Positions 1 to 7,072 of a DNA stretch of 53,974 nucleotides are shown here, in pieces (the stretch's first letter is position 1; every line of letters starts with the position of its first letter). Origin of the DNA: Clostridia bacterium (GTDB lineage: Bacteria > Bacillota > Clostridia > Oscillospirales > CAG-272). The notes below the pieces were generated by a model. That model had not been told where the DNA came from and searched no databases. It saw nothing but the letters and a program-made list of their open reading frames with translations. Both the position numbers and the translations under genes were made by a program. The stretch lies in the NCBI GenBank assembly GCA_017517745.1, contig JAFWYJ010000026.1, forward strand, positions 1-53,974. Reading direction: 5' to 3'.

Positions 1-460
1 ACAAAAACCAAATTCAAACAACTTTTCTTGCCATTTTGGGTGGAGAAGTGATGTTTTTTGCTCACGCAAAAAATGATGTTACTCGCCTTGCTCGTAAATG
101 ATGTTGCCCCTTCGTTGATAAACAACAAAGGGGCAAATGATGTGATGTTTGCCGTCAAAACGTGGCGAAGCCGCGCCTCGTTCGGCGAAGCCGTCATCAT
201 TTGGCAAAGCCAACATCTCTTGCCGAAGGCAAACATCGTTCGGCGTGCCTGCTATCGCAGGTCGCCGCCGGCAGCGGGAGCGATTGCTCATTTGGAGCGT
301 ACAGACAAAGGCTTTCCTTTCCCCCTTACCCGAAAAGTTTTTGCGGGGGCGTGGGGGAGCTTTTCTCAAAAAGCTTCCCCACAAAAAACGCGCCCCACAA
401 AAACGCGCCCCGCAAAAACGCACCCCGCAAAAACGCACCCCACAAAAAACGCGTTATTTT
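1..460. other. Repeat-rich intergenic region, no gene seen
   Basis: No convincing gene. The open frames here lack ribosome binding sites and consist of repeats. From about 100 to 260 there is a run of short inverted repeats: 104-117 pairs with 123-136 (one mismatch), followed by small GAA- or AAA-loop hairpins such as CGGCGAAGCCG, TTGGCAAAGCCAA and TGCCGAAGGCA, several separated by ATGATG- or CATC-like spacers. At 351-382 there is a strong hairpin (GTGGGGGAGCTTTT pairing with AAAAAGCTTCCCCAC), then a tandem repeat. The region lies downstream of the minus-strand gene that ends at 461, so the hairpins may also end that transcript. Confidence 0.6.
377..453. repeat. Tandem 15-bp repeat, about five copies
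   Basis: About five imperfect copies of a 15-16 bp unit of the form CCCCRCAAAAACGCR, with no spacers between copies. On the minus strand the units read as G-rich and T-rich blocks just after the stop codon of the DUF2079 gene. Function unknown. Confidence 0.75.
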
Positions 461-2260
461 TTAATTCTTTTTCAACACCAAAATTTTTCCGTCGAGCTGC
501 GCGGAGACGGTGTAATTTTGCTCGAGGTAAGCCTCCATGGGTTCGACGTAGGCTTTGGAGCGCATATCCAGGACAACGTAATCGACGTCGGGTTTGTGTT
601 TGTGATATTCGACCTCGTAGATCGTTTCACGGTCGGCAATGTGCGCCAGAAGAAAGGTGGATGATGCAACCGAGGCGTCGGCGGGGATGGCTTCGTCAAG
701 GAAGGTGTCCATTTGGCGGAAGGTGTCGCTGTCGCTCTGCCAGCGGGTAGTGTAGACGTTAAGCTTGGGAATGATGGTGAAAACGTAGAGGCACAGACAT
801 GCCGCCGTGGCAACAGCCAGCAGGTTTCGGCGTGTCGGCAGGGCAAGCTCGGGCAGGTTTTTGATCATGGCGTAGATGAGAAACGCCGTGATGCCGAAAT
901 GGTATTGAAAACCGATTTCATATTGGTATGGATAAAGCGTCAGCAGATTGATGAGAATCGGCGTGACGAGCAACCAGCGAGAGGGCTTTTTTGTGCAGAA
1001 GGGAAGGAGACCGAGGGGGAGCAGCATTTGAAGCGTGTAGATGATCTTGTCCCAACCGCCCTTTCCTGTTGAGAAAAGCTGTGTCAGGAGGTATCCCGGA
1101 TTGACCAGCGCGGTCTTGATGGCACCGAGCAGACCGTCATCGGAATTGTAGATGAGATTGTTGAAGCGGTTGATCATCATGCCCATGCCATAGCGGTTGA
1201 GCAGATAGGCACACAAACCGAAGTAACCTACTGCCATGACGGAGAGTGCCGATCCGTGGATCCAATCGCGCTCGGAGAGCAGAAGATAGACGGCGAACAC
1301 CAGCAGATAGATCGCCGCATCCTCCTTGACGGCAAGCACGGCGAGTGCCGAGAAATACATGGGGATATATTTCTTTTTCTCATAGAACAAGAAGGTCAGC
1401 AAGAGACAGAGCGGCAGGAAGCAGTTCTCGTGAAGATCGTAGAAGGTTCCGCCACTGATGGCGGGATAGAAGGCGTAGAGTGCCGCTGCAAGGAGCGTGG
1501 CCCTTCCGGAAAGCCCATGGTGGCGCGCCAGAAGCACGACGGGGATGACACCCGCGGCAAGCACGACAGCTTGGCCGATCTGCAACGTCAGGGGCGAGGG
1601 GAAGAGAAAATAGAAGGGCAGGAACAGGTAGTAGATCGGGGAGACGTGTACGGCAAAATGGGAAAGCAGCATATCACGCTCACTCGTGACCAAGGGAAGT
1701 CCCGTTTCCTTCATGTTGTGGAACATATTGCAGAAGAGACCAAAATCAAAGTTGGGAGCGGAGAAGGTCAGGTATCGCAGACAGGTGAGGGTTGCGATCA
1801 CGCCGCAGGACACGGCACCGATCAAAACCGAAACGATCACCAGAACACGCCGCTCGGGCTGCCATGCGCTGAGGAGCGAGGCGTTGACGCGAACGAAGTA
1901 GATGAGAAAGAAGGTATAAGCCACGATGACAGCCAGCACAAACAGGAAGGCGGGTGTTTTTTCATCGTCGAACTCAAGCAGCCAGCGAATGACGCAAAGC
2001 GTGGAGAAAGCGAACAAGAGCCACGAGTCGACGTGATGATTGGGGAAGAAAAGCGCGAACGCCGAAAAGAGCGCGAAGAATCCGCAGACGCCGAGAAAAA
2101 TCAGGTGGAGCGGAATTTCCTGCGCGTGCGCCAGATTTGAAAATCCGGAATGAAAGAGCAGAATGATTGCGACGAATGCACACCATGCGGCGATGACGCG
2201 ACAAACGACACGATCATATACAAAAGCCGCCCGCAGGCGTTGCTTGAAAGTTGGGTTCAT
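461..2260 (-). CDS. DUF2079 family polytopic membrane protein
   Basis: A 599-residue integral membrane protein with roughly a dozen hydrophobic segments. It matches what I know of the DUF2079 family: the block around residues 170-230 contains FDFGLFCNMFHNM, then TSERDMLLSHFAVHVSPIYY and a following LFPSPLTLQIGQA. These families are thought to be GT-C-fold, lipid-sugar-dependent enzymes, but no substrate is known and none can be inferred here. The start ATG at 2260 has a GGAGGAATCTTATG-type ribosome binding site and a consensus promoter just upstream. It is transcribed alone, divergently from the flavin reductase-like gene. Confidence 0.85.
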   Translation of the reverse strand: MNPTFKQRLRAAFVYDRVVCRVIAAWCAFVAIILLFHSGFSNLAHAQEIPLHLIFLGVCGFFALFSAFALFFPNHHVDSWLLFAFSTLCVIRWLLEFDDEKTPAFLFVLAVIVAYTFFLIYFVRVNASLLSAWQPERRVLVIVSVLIGAVSCGVIATLTCLRYLTFSAPNFDFGLFCNMFHNMKETGLPLVTSERDMLLSHFAVHVSPIYYLFLPFYFLFPSPLTLQIGQAVVLAAGVIPVVLLARHHGLSGRATLLAAALYAFYPAISGGTFYDLHENCFLPLCLLLTFLFYEKKKYIPMYFSALAVLAVKEDAAIYLLVFAVYLLLSERDWIHGSALSVMAVGYFGLCAYLLNRYGMGMMINRFNNLIYNSDDGLLGAIKTALVNPGYLLTQLFSTGKGGWDKIIYTLQMLLPLGLLPFCTKKPSRWLLVTPILINLLTLYPYQYEIGFQYHFGITAFLIYAMIKNLPELALPTRRNLLAVATAACLCLYVFTIIPKLNVYTTRWQSDSDTFRQMDTFLDEAIPADASVASSTFLLAHIADRETIYEVEYHKHKPDVDYVVLDMRSKAYVEPMEAYLEQNYTVSAQLDGKILVLKKN

Positions 2261-2288
2261 AAGATTCCTCCGTTCTGGTCTTTCCTAC

Positions 2289-2317
2289 AGTATACAACAT
2301 TTATCGGATTCTGTCAA
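2289..2317 (-). promoter_or_regulatory. Sigma-A promoter for the DUF2079 gene
   Basis: On the minus strand TTGACA, a 17-bp spacer and TATACT, placed about 30 bases upstream of the start codon. Confidence 0.85.
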
Positions 2318-2381
2318 GAAACACTTGTAAAATCGGTTTGAAAAAACTCTGTTCGGGGGCGATTTCCTGCGCGCTCAAGGC

Positions 2382-2410
2382 TTGACAAAAAAAGCGCGGT
2401 GTGCTATAAT
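2382..2410 (+). promoter_or_regulatory. Sigma-A promoter for the flavin reductase-like gene
   Basis: TTGACA (2382-2387), 17-bp spacer, TATAAT (2405-2410). It decides the gene start: the in-frame ATG at 2399 lies inside this promoter and cannot be translated from its transcript. Confidence 0.9.
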
Positions 2411-2446
2411 AATAAAAGATATCGCTTGGAAAGGAGTCGGAAGGCT

Positions 2447-3034
2447 GTGGCAAAAATGAAATGGCGCGGAGGAACGTTGCTCTCACCCGTTCCGCCGGCA
2501 CTCGTGACCTGTTCGGACGGAGAGCGGGAGAACGTGCTGACGGTCGCATGGACCGGCATCGTCAATTCCGATCCGCCCAAGACCTATATCTCGGTGCGCC
2601 CCTCGCGCTACTCTTACGATATCATCAAGAAAAGCGGCGTGTTTGCCATCAACCTGACCACCAAGGAGCTGACGCGTGCCGCCGATTGGTGCGGTGTGCG
2701 GACGGGCGCGAAGGAAAACAAATTCGAGCGATGTCGACTCGAGACCGAGCGTGCGAGCGAGATCGACTGTCCCGTGCTTGCGGCAAGCCCCCTTGCTTTG
2801 GAATGCCGCGTGACTGACGTGATCCCGCTGGGATCTCACGATATGTTCCTTGCCGACATTGTGGCGATCGACGTGAATGAGGATCTGGTGGATGAGAACG
2901 GCAAGCTGCACCTTGACCGCGCGGGCTTGGTGGCGTATTCGCACGGCGAATATTTTGAGCTTGGCAAGCGGATCGGAAAATTCGGTTTTTCCGTTGCGAA
3001 AAAGAAAAAGCCGACACCGAAAAAGAAGAAATAA
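2447..3034 (+). CDS. Flavin reductase-like FMN-binding protein
   Basis: A 195-residue protein with features of the flavin reductase-like domain (split-barrel FMN binding): an N-terminal PVPPALVTCSDGERENVLTV strand pair, then SDPPKTYISVRPSRYSYDII, GVFAINLTT and a late HDMFLADIVAIDVNED segment. Such proteins bind FMN and either reduce flavin or act as small oxidoreductases; the partner is unknown. The tail is strongly basic (KKKKPTPKKKK). I chose GTG at 2447, with GGAAAGGAG at 2428-2436 in front; ATG at 2456 is a possible alternative. No terminator is seen before cysS, so the two genes may be co-transcribed. Confidence 0.8.
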   Translation: MAKMKWRGGTLLSPVPPALVTCSDGERENVLTVAWTGIVNSDPPKTYISVRPSRYSYDIIKKSGVFAINLTTKELTRAADWCGVRTGAKENKFERCRLETERASEIDCPVLAASPLALECRVTDVIPLGSHDMFLADIVAIDVNEDLVDENGKLHLDRAGLVAYSHGEYFELGKRIGKFGFSVAKKKKPTPKKKK

Positions 3035-3081
3035 GGCAATACGGTATTTATTTTATTGAATTGATTTGGAAAGGACGAGGC

Positions 3082-3135
3082 ATGACGGCGTTTTTGACGA
3101 CGCCACCTCTCGGTATCAACCATGTATTTATATAA
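3082..3135 (+). CDS. Putative 17-codon upstream ORF overlapping the cysS start
   Basis: ATG at 3082 follows an excellent ribosome binding site (GGAAAGGACGAGG, 3068-3080). It opens a 17-residue frame, MTAFLTTPPLGINHVFI, that stops at 3133-3135, 14 bases past the cysS start in another frame. The cysS ATG itself has no visible ribosome binding site. This fits translational coupling: ribosomes finishing the short frame could restart on cysS. There is no cysteine in the peptide. It is an inference from sequence layout only. Confidence 0.4.
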   Translation: MTAFLTTPPLGINHVFI

Positions 3136-4552
3136 TTCTGCAACCAAAACGAAGGACGAATTCGTCCCCCACGAGCCCGGCAAGGTCAGCATGTATACCT
3201 GCGGTCCGACGGTCTATCACTTCGCACACATTGGAAACCTCCGCACCTACATTATGGAGGATATTCTCGACCGTTATCTTCGCTACGCGGGCTACGAGGT
3301 GACGCGCGTGATGAATATCACCGACGTCGGACATCTGACCTCGGATGCCGACACGGGCGAAGACAAGATGCTCAAGGGCGCGAAGCGCGAGAAAAAGACG
3401 GTCATGGAGATCGCGAAGTTCTACACCGACAAGTTCTTTGAGGACTGCCAAGCCCTCAACATCCGCCGTCCCGAGATCGTCGAGCCGGCAACCTCTTGCA
3501 TCGACGAGTTTATTCACGTGATCGAGTCTCTCATCGAAAAGGGATTTGCCTACGAGGCGGGCGGAAATATCTATTTCGACACCTCCCGGCTGGAGCAGTA
3601 TTACGTCTTCCACAATTTTGAGGAGGAGGATCTCGCCGTCGGCGTCCGTGAGGGCGTTGAGGAGGACGGAAACAAGCGCAACAAGGCGGACTTCGTGCTT
3701 TGGTTCACCAAATCCAAGTTCGACGATCAGGAGCTGAAATGGAACAGCCCCTGGGGCGTGGGCTATCCCGGATGGCACATCGAATGCTCTTGCATCAGCA
3801 TGAAGCATCTGGGCGAGCATCTGGACATTCACTGCGGCGGCATCGACAACGCCTTCCCGCATCACACCAACGAGATCGCGCAGTCCGAGGCATATCTGGG
3901 ACACAAATGGTGCAATTGGTGGGTACACGTTCTGCATCTGAACACCAATTCGGGCAAGATGAGCAAGTCCAAGGGCGAATTCCTCACGGTCTCTTTGCTG
4001 ACCGAAAAGGGCTACGATCCCATGGTCTACCGCTTCTTCTGCCTGCAATCGCATTATCGCAAGTCTCTGGTGTTCTCTTGGGAAAACATGGACAACGCCA
4101 AGGTGGCTTACAACAAGCTGATTGCGCGCATCGCCGCTCTCAAGGACGACGGCGAGGTTGACGCGGCTGCATTTGACGCGCAGAAGGCAGGATTTGTCAA
4201 GGCGCTCGACAACGATCTCAACACCTCTTTGGCGGTGACGGCACTCTATGACGTTCTGAAGTGCGATGCCAACGGCGCGACCAAGAAAGCGCTTCTTGCG
4301 GATTTTGATCGCGTGCTTTGCTTGAATTTGCTTGAGAATGCTGCCAAATTGAATGCGGAAAAGGCGGCAGAGGCGGAAAAACCGCAGTCCGAAGATCCCT
4401 TCATCCGTGAGATCGAGGCGATGATCGAGGCAAGATGCGAGGCGAAGAAGAACAAGAACTATGCCGAGGCGGATCGCATCAGAGGCGAGCTTGCCGCGCG
4501 CGGCGTGACTTTGATCGACACCAAGGACGGTACGACCTATCAGATCGGCTAA
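3122..4552 (+). CDS. cysS: Cysteinyl-tRNA synthetase
   Basis: Class I aminoacyl-tRNA synthetase of 476 residues that charges tRNA-Cys in the cytoplasm. Visible marks: the zinc-ligand CGPTVY at residues 27-32, the HIGH-type motif HIGN at 36-39, the second zinc cluster in HIECSCISM and HCGGIDNAFPHHTNE, and KMSKS at 279-283. The length is normal. The start at 3122 is set by homology (MYLYNSATK..., typical for the family), although the expected ribosome binding site is missing and a short upstream ORF with a strong one overlaps it. There is no T-box in the 87-base gap. Confidence 0.97.
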   Translation: MYLYNSATKTKDEFVPHEPGKVSMYTCGPTVYHFAHIGNLRTYIMEDILDRYLRYAGYEVTRVMNITDVGHLTSDADTGEDKMLKGAKREKKTVMEIAKFYTDKFFEDCQALNIRRPEIVEPATSCIDEFIHVIESLIEKGFAYEAGGNIYFDTSRLEQYYVFHNFEEEDLAVGVREGVEEDGNKRNKADFVLWFTKSKFDDQELKWNSPWGVGYPGWHIECSCISMKHLGEHLDIHCGGIDNAFPHHTNEIAQSEAYLGHKWCNWWVHVLHLNTNSGKMSKSKGEFLTVSLLTEKGYDPMVYRFFCLQSHYRKSLVFSWENMDNAKVAYNKLIARIAALKDDGEVDAAAFDAQKAGFVKALDNDLNTSLAVTALYDVLKCDANGATKKALLADFDRVLCLNLLENAAKLNAEKAAEAEKPQSEDPFIREIEAMIEARCEAKKNKNYAEADRIRGELAARGVTLIDTKDGTTYQIG

Positions 4553-4564
4553 AGAAGGATACGG

Positions 4565-4599
4565 CGGGGGAAGACACCTTTTGAAAAGGGCTTCCCCCG
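4565..4599. repeat. Rod-like hairpin between cysS and gtrA-like gene
   Basis: CGGGGGAAG (4565-4573) pairs with CTTCCCCCG (4591-4599), with an inner CCTTTT/AAAAGG pair, giving an almost continuous hairpin. No T-run follows, so it is not a standard terminator. Similar G-rich AAG/CTT hairpins occur at 351-382 and 43782-43818. Confidence 0.7.
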
Positions 4600-4648
4600 A
4601 CACGGATTTTGGAGAGACAACCAAGGAAACGGAAAAAGGAGAAGAAGG

Positions 4649-5089
4649 ATGATCGGAAAAATCAAGGCGCTGTGTGTGCGCTATCGTGAGCAGCTGTTAT
4701 ATCTGATCTTCGGAGCCTTGACCACACTGGTGGACTGGGTGGTCAGCTTTTTGTTGTATCGGGTGTGGGATCAGGCGATCGCCACGCATGTCTTCGTCAT
4801 TCACGGCGCAAACGTCATCGCGTGGGTGGCGGCGGTTCTGTTTGCCTACGTCACCAATCGCAAATGGGTATTCCAAAGCACCCAGAAGAGCGCGGCGGGA
4901 ATTTTTGGTGAGCTTTGCGCGTTTGCGGGCGGTCGTGTGCTGACTTTTCTGCTGCAGGAGGGCATCGTCGCAGTCTTTTTCGATTGGTTGGGGTGGAATA
5001 AGTACGCCGTCAAGCTGATTGCCGCAGTGCTGGTTGTGATCCTCAATTACGTCATCGGAAAGCTCGTGGTGTTCCGCAAAAAGCAATAA
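4649..5089 (+). CDS. GtrA-like membrane protein
   Basis: A 146-residue protein with four hydrophobic segments and GtrA family signatures: LIFGALTTLVDWVVSFLLY near the N terminus, AYVTNRKWVF in the middle, and the C-terminal NYVIGKLVVFRKKQ. GtrA-type proteins are thought to help move lipid-linked sugars across the membrane for cell-surface glycosylation. The start has a GGAGAAGAAGG ribosome binding site. A terminator follows directly. The nearby DUF2079 protein may act in the same kind of pathway, but the genes are not in one operon. Confidence 0.85.
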   Translation: MIGKIKALCVRYREQLLYLIFGALTTLVDWVVSFLLYRVWDQAIATHVFVIHGANVIAWVAAVLFAYVTNRKWVFQSTQKSAAGIFGELCAFAGGRVLTFLLQEGIVAVFFDWLGWNKYAVKLIAAVLVVILNYVIGKLVVFRKKQ

Positions 5090-5098
5090 GATTGGTTT

Positions 5099-5132
5099 GG
5101 GAAGAGGCTTCTTTGTGAGCTTCTTCCTTTTT
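5099..5132 (+). terminator. Terminator after the GtrA-like gene
   Basis: GGAAGAGGCT pairs with AGCTTCTTCC (one G-T pair), followed by TTTTT. Confidence 0.85.
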
Positions 5133-5168
5133 ATTATCAATATATTTTTGAAAAAATGCAAAAAAGTA

Positions 5169-5197
5169 TTGACACAGGGATTTTTTTGTGTTATAAT
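5169..5197 (+). promoter_or_regulatory. Sigma-A promoter for rpmG-secE-nusG-rplKA
   Basis: TTGACA, 17-bp spacer, TATAAT: a perfect consensus, as expected for a ribosomal protein operon. Confidence 0.92.
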
Positions 5198-5203
5198 AAC
5201 CCT

Positions 5204-5369
5204 ACCTCTGTTTGAGGGCTTTTTCTTTGTGCGCTTTTTTGGAACCCATCAAGGTGCGCAGGGAATCCATTCGGTCAATGCGCCACCCGAAAAGGGTTGA
5301 CCGATTCCTTCTCGGAGGGAGGTACACTTGCGCTTTAAGCGTAAAATTTTTGATAGGAGGTGCCGCTAA
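5204..5369 (+). promoter_or_regulatory. Structured 5' leader of the rpmG operon
   Basis: About 165 bases of untranslated leader. A long hairpin is clear: GGAAT 5262-5266 with ATTCC 5304-5308, CGGTCAA 5272-5278 with TTGACCG 5297-5303, and CCC 5286-5288 with GGG 5294-5296. It is followed by a strong ribosome binding site and a short TTG-started frame that abuts rpmG. No known riboswitch was recognised. Confidence 0.55.
5328..5369 (+). CDS. Putative 13-codon leader peptide abutting rpmG
   Basis: GGAGGGAGG at 5314-5322 is followed by a TTG codon at 5328 that opens a 13-codon frame (reading MRFKRKIFDRRCR). Its TAA stop is directly joined to the rpmG ATG (TAAATG). Five of the 13 residues are arginine. 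The two AGG codons are also the ribosome binding site of rpmG, so a ribosome on this frame would cover that site. Suggestive of coupling or attenuation, but the frame is short and could be chance. Confidence 0.35.
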   Translation: MRFKRKIFDRRCR

Positions 5370-5531
5370 ATGGCGAATGACGCAAGAATCAAGATTACTC
5401 TGGCATGCACGGAGTGCAAGCAGAGAAATTACGACACAAAGAAAAACAAGAAAAATGATCCGGACAGACTGGAGCTCATGAAGTATTGTAAATTCTGCCG
5501 TAAGCACACGATGCACAAGGAAACCAAATAA
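5370..5531 (+). CDS. rpmG: 50S ribosomal protein L33
   Basis: A 53-residue L33 of the zinc-binding type, with cysteine pairs CTEC and CKFC, a basic middle ([16 protein letters not shown]) and the tail [15 protein letters not shown] at 5355-5360 sets the start. It is the first full gene of the operon, 60 bases before secE, the usual Firmicutes order. Confidence 0.95.
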   Translation: MANDARIKITLACTECKQRNYDTKKNKKNDPDRLELMKYCKFCRKHTMHKETK

Positions 5532-5591
5532 TCTTTGCGCAATACGACACGCAATTTACAAAATCAAAGAAAGGAATCAAGGTTTTTTAGC

Positions 5592-5984
5592 ATGAAAACA
5601 GGAAATCTGTTGAAGAAATGGGCGGCAGTGCTCGGCACGCTGCTCGCGACGATGTCCCTTTTTGCGATTCCTGCTTTTGCCAGCGAAGCTGCTGAAACGG
5701 CAAAGAAGAAGGGCCTCACCGTCGGTGCCTACATCGGTATCGGTGTTGCGGTGGTTGTTCTGGTCGTTGCAGTTGTTCTTTGCATCAAGTTCCGTGAGAA
5801 GATCGGCAAGTTCTTTCGCACCTATAAGAGCGAATCGAAGAAGATCTCTTGGCTGTCTTGGGAACAGACCAAAAAGAGCACTTGGGTGGTCTTGGTGGTT
5901 CTGGTTATCTGCGCAGCTGCGATCTGCCTGCTCGATTTCGGACTGGGTCATGGAATTCTCGCATTCATCGAATTGTTTCATTAA
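5592..5984 (+). CDS. secE: SecE preprotein translocase subunit, N-terminally extended
   Basis: Subunit of the SecYEG protein channel in the cytoplasmic membrane. The C-terminal half (about residues 75-130) is a normal SecE: RTYKSESKKISWLSWEQTKK followed by a transmembrane helix and LLDFGLGHGILAFI. The N terminus is unusual: residues 1-30 look like a cleavable signal peptide (basic start, hydrophobic core, AFA before SEAA), and a second hydrophobic helix lies at about 44-65. Typical Firmicutes SecE is near 60-90 residues with one helix. I chose ATG 5592; an upstream ATG at 5535 would add 19 residues but lacks a good ribosome binding site. Confidence 0.88.
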   Translation: MKTGNLLKKWAAVLGTLLATMSLFAIPAFASEAAETAKKKGLTVGAYIGIGVAVVVLVVAVVLCIKFREKIGKFFRTYKSESKKISWLSWEQTKKSTWVVLVVLVICAAAICLLDFGLGHGILAFIELFH

Positions 5985-5993
5985 GGCGCGGAC

Positions 5994-6545
5994 ATGAGTG
6001 ATATCAATGAAATGAACGTTGGCCCGAGATGGTATGTGGCGCACACGTACTCCGGCTACGAAAACAAGGTAAAAGCAAATCTCGAAAAAATCATCGAAAA
6101 CCGTGGACTCGGACATTTGATTTTTGACATTCGGATTCCTGTGGAGGTTGTCATCGAAAAGAACGGTGACACCGAAAAGGAAGTGGAGAACAAGCTGTTC
6201 CCCTGCTACGTTTACGTCAAAATGATCATGAACGAGGAAAGCTGGCATGCAGTCCGTAACATTACGGGCGTCACCGGCTTCGTAGGTCCCGGATCCCGTC
6301 CCACCCCGCTTTCCGAGGAGGAGGTTGCCGCACTTGCCATCGAGCAGGTACAGCAGATCAAGCTTTCCTTCAGCGTTGGCGACAGCGTGACCGTGACGGG
6401 CGGATTGTTTGAAGGATACACGGGTACCGTTCAGGCAATTTCCGAGGATCTCAAAAACGTCACCGTGCTGGTCAAGCGCGGAAACCGCGATATGCCCGTC
6501 GAGTTGGAAAGCTCGGACGTCAAGCTTTTGGCATCGCAAAACTGA
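5994..6545 (+). CDS. nusG: Transcription termination/antitermination factor NusG
   Basis: A 183-residue protein that binds RNA polymerase and affects pausing and termination. The N-terminal NGN domain is seen in PRWYVAHTYSGYENKVKANL, LFPCYVYVKM and NITGVTGFVG; the C-terminal KOW motif in FSVGDSVTVTGGLFEGYTGTVQAI. The start follows secE by 9 bases with a weak GGCGCGG-type ribosome binding site, so coupling with secE is likely; ATG at 6012 is a possible alternative. Confidence 0.96.
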   Translation: MSDINEMNVGPRWYVAHTYSGYENKVKANLEKIIENRGLGHLIFDIRIPVEVVIEKNGDTEKEVENKLFPCYVYVKMIMNEESWHAVRNITGVTGFVGPGSRPTPLSEEEVAALAIEQVQQIKLSFSVGDSVTVTGGLFEGYTGTVQAISEDLKNVTVLVKRGNRDMPVELESSDVKLLASQN

Positions 6546-6548
6546 TTT

Positions 6549-6613
6549 CGCAACAAGGCTGTTGCGCGTGGGAGGAAGAAAAATTCTACTTAAATTCTTC
6601 CGCAAAGAACCAC
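6549..6613 (+). promoter_or_regulatory. Structured nusG-rplK spacer, possible L1 site
   Basis: Two stems fill this gap: CGCAACA (6549-6555) with TGTTGCG (6560-6566), and GTGG (6568-6571) with CCAC (6610-6613) enclosing GGAAGAA (6574-6580) with TTCTTCC (6595-6601) across an uneven internal loop. In other bacteria L1 represses the L11-L1 mRNA at a site before rplK; a comparable role here is inference. Confidence 0.4.
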
Positions 6614-6632
6614 ATTTGGAGGTATTTTAATC

Positions 6633-7058
6633 ATGGCAAAGAAAATTTTGGGTTATATCAAATTGCAGTTGCCCGCAGGAAAGGCAACTCCTCAGCCCCC
6701 CGTCGGTCCCGCCCTCGGTCAGTACGGTGTTGCAATTCCCGTATTCACCAAGGAGTTCAACGAAAGAACCAAGAATGACATCGGTCTGATCATCCCCGTT
6801 GTCATCACGGTTTATGCAGACCGTTCCTTCACCTTCATCACCAAGACTCCCCCCGCTCCCGTTCTGATCAAGAAGGCAGCAGGCATCGAGTCCGGCTCCG
6901 CAGCCCCCAACAAGACCAAGGTTGCAAAGCTGACCAAAGAGCAGGTCAAGAAGATTGCAGAGACCAAGATGCCCGACCTGAATGCGGCAAATCTCGAGTC
7001 TGCAATGAGCATGATCGCAGGTACCGCACGTTCCATGGGCGTTACCGTTGAGGACTAA
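6633..7058 (+). CDS. rplK: 50S ribosomal protein L11
   Basis: 141 residues, the normal length. It forms the L7/L12 stalk base and binds the GTPase-associated region of 23S rRNA. Seen are the N-terminal [20 protein letters not shown] loop typical of L11 and the C-terminal [28 protein letters not shown] ribosome binding site precedes it. It pairs with rplA 14 bases downstream. Confidence 0.98.
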   Translation: MAKKILGYIKLQLPAGKATPQPPVGPALGQYGVAIPVFTKEFNERTKNDIGLIIPVVITVYADRSFTFITKTPPAPVLIKKAAGIESGSAAPNKTKVAKLTKEQVKKIAETKMPDLNAANLESAMSMIAGTARSMGVTVED

Positions 7059-7072
7059 GGAGGAAACCGACA

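Noticed and set aside
377-453. Possible CRISPR array
   Set aside because: The units are contiguous 15-16 bp tandem copies with no unique spacers, and no cas genes are present.
58-750. 230-codon plus-strand frame at the left edge
   Set aside because: It is composed of repeats and the antisense of the DUF2079 gene, with an arginine-rich nonsense product and no ribosome binding site.
2399-2446. Earlier ATG start for the flavin reductase-like gene
   Set aside because: It lies inside the -10 region of the promoter, upstream of the transcription start.
3035-3121. T-box before cysS
   Set aside because: The gap is only 87 bases and has no T-box sequence, specifier region or terminator.
3128-4624. 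498-codon minus-strand open frame over cysS
   Set aside because: It mirrors a clear synthetase gene, has no family motifs, and stays open only because of codon bias on the other strand. The same holds for long frames antisense to GH127 (18606-19946), secY (35056-36609) and ileS (44816-46657).
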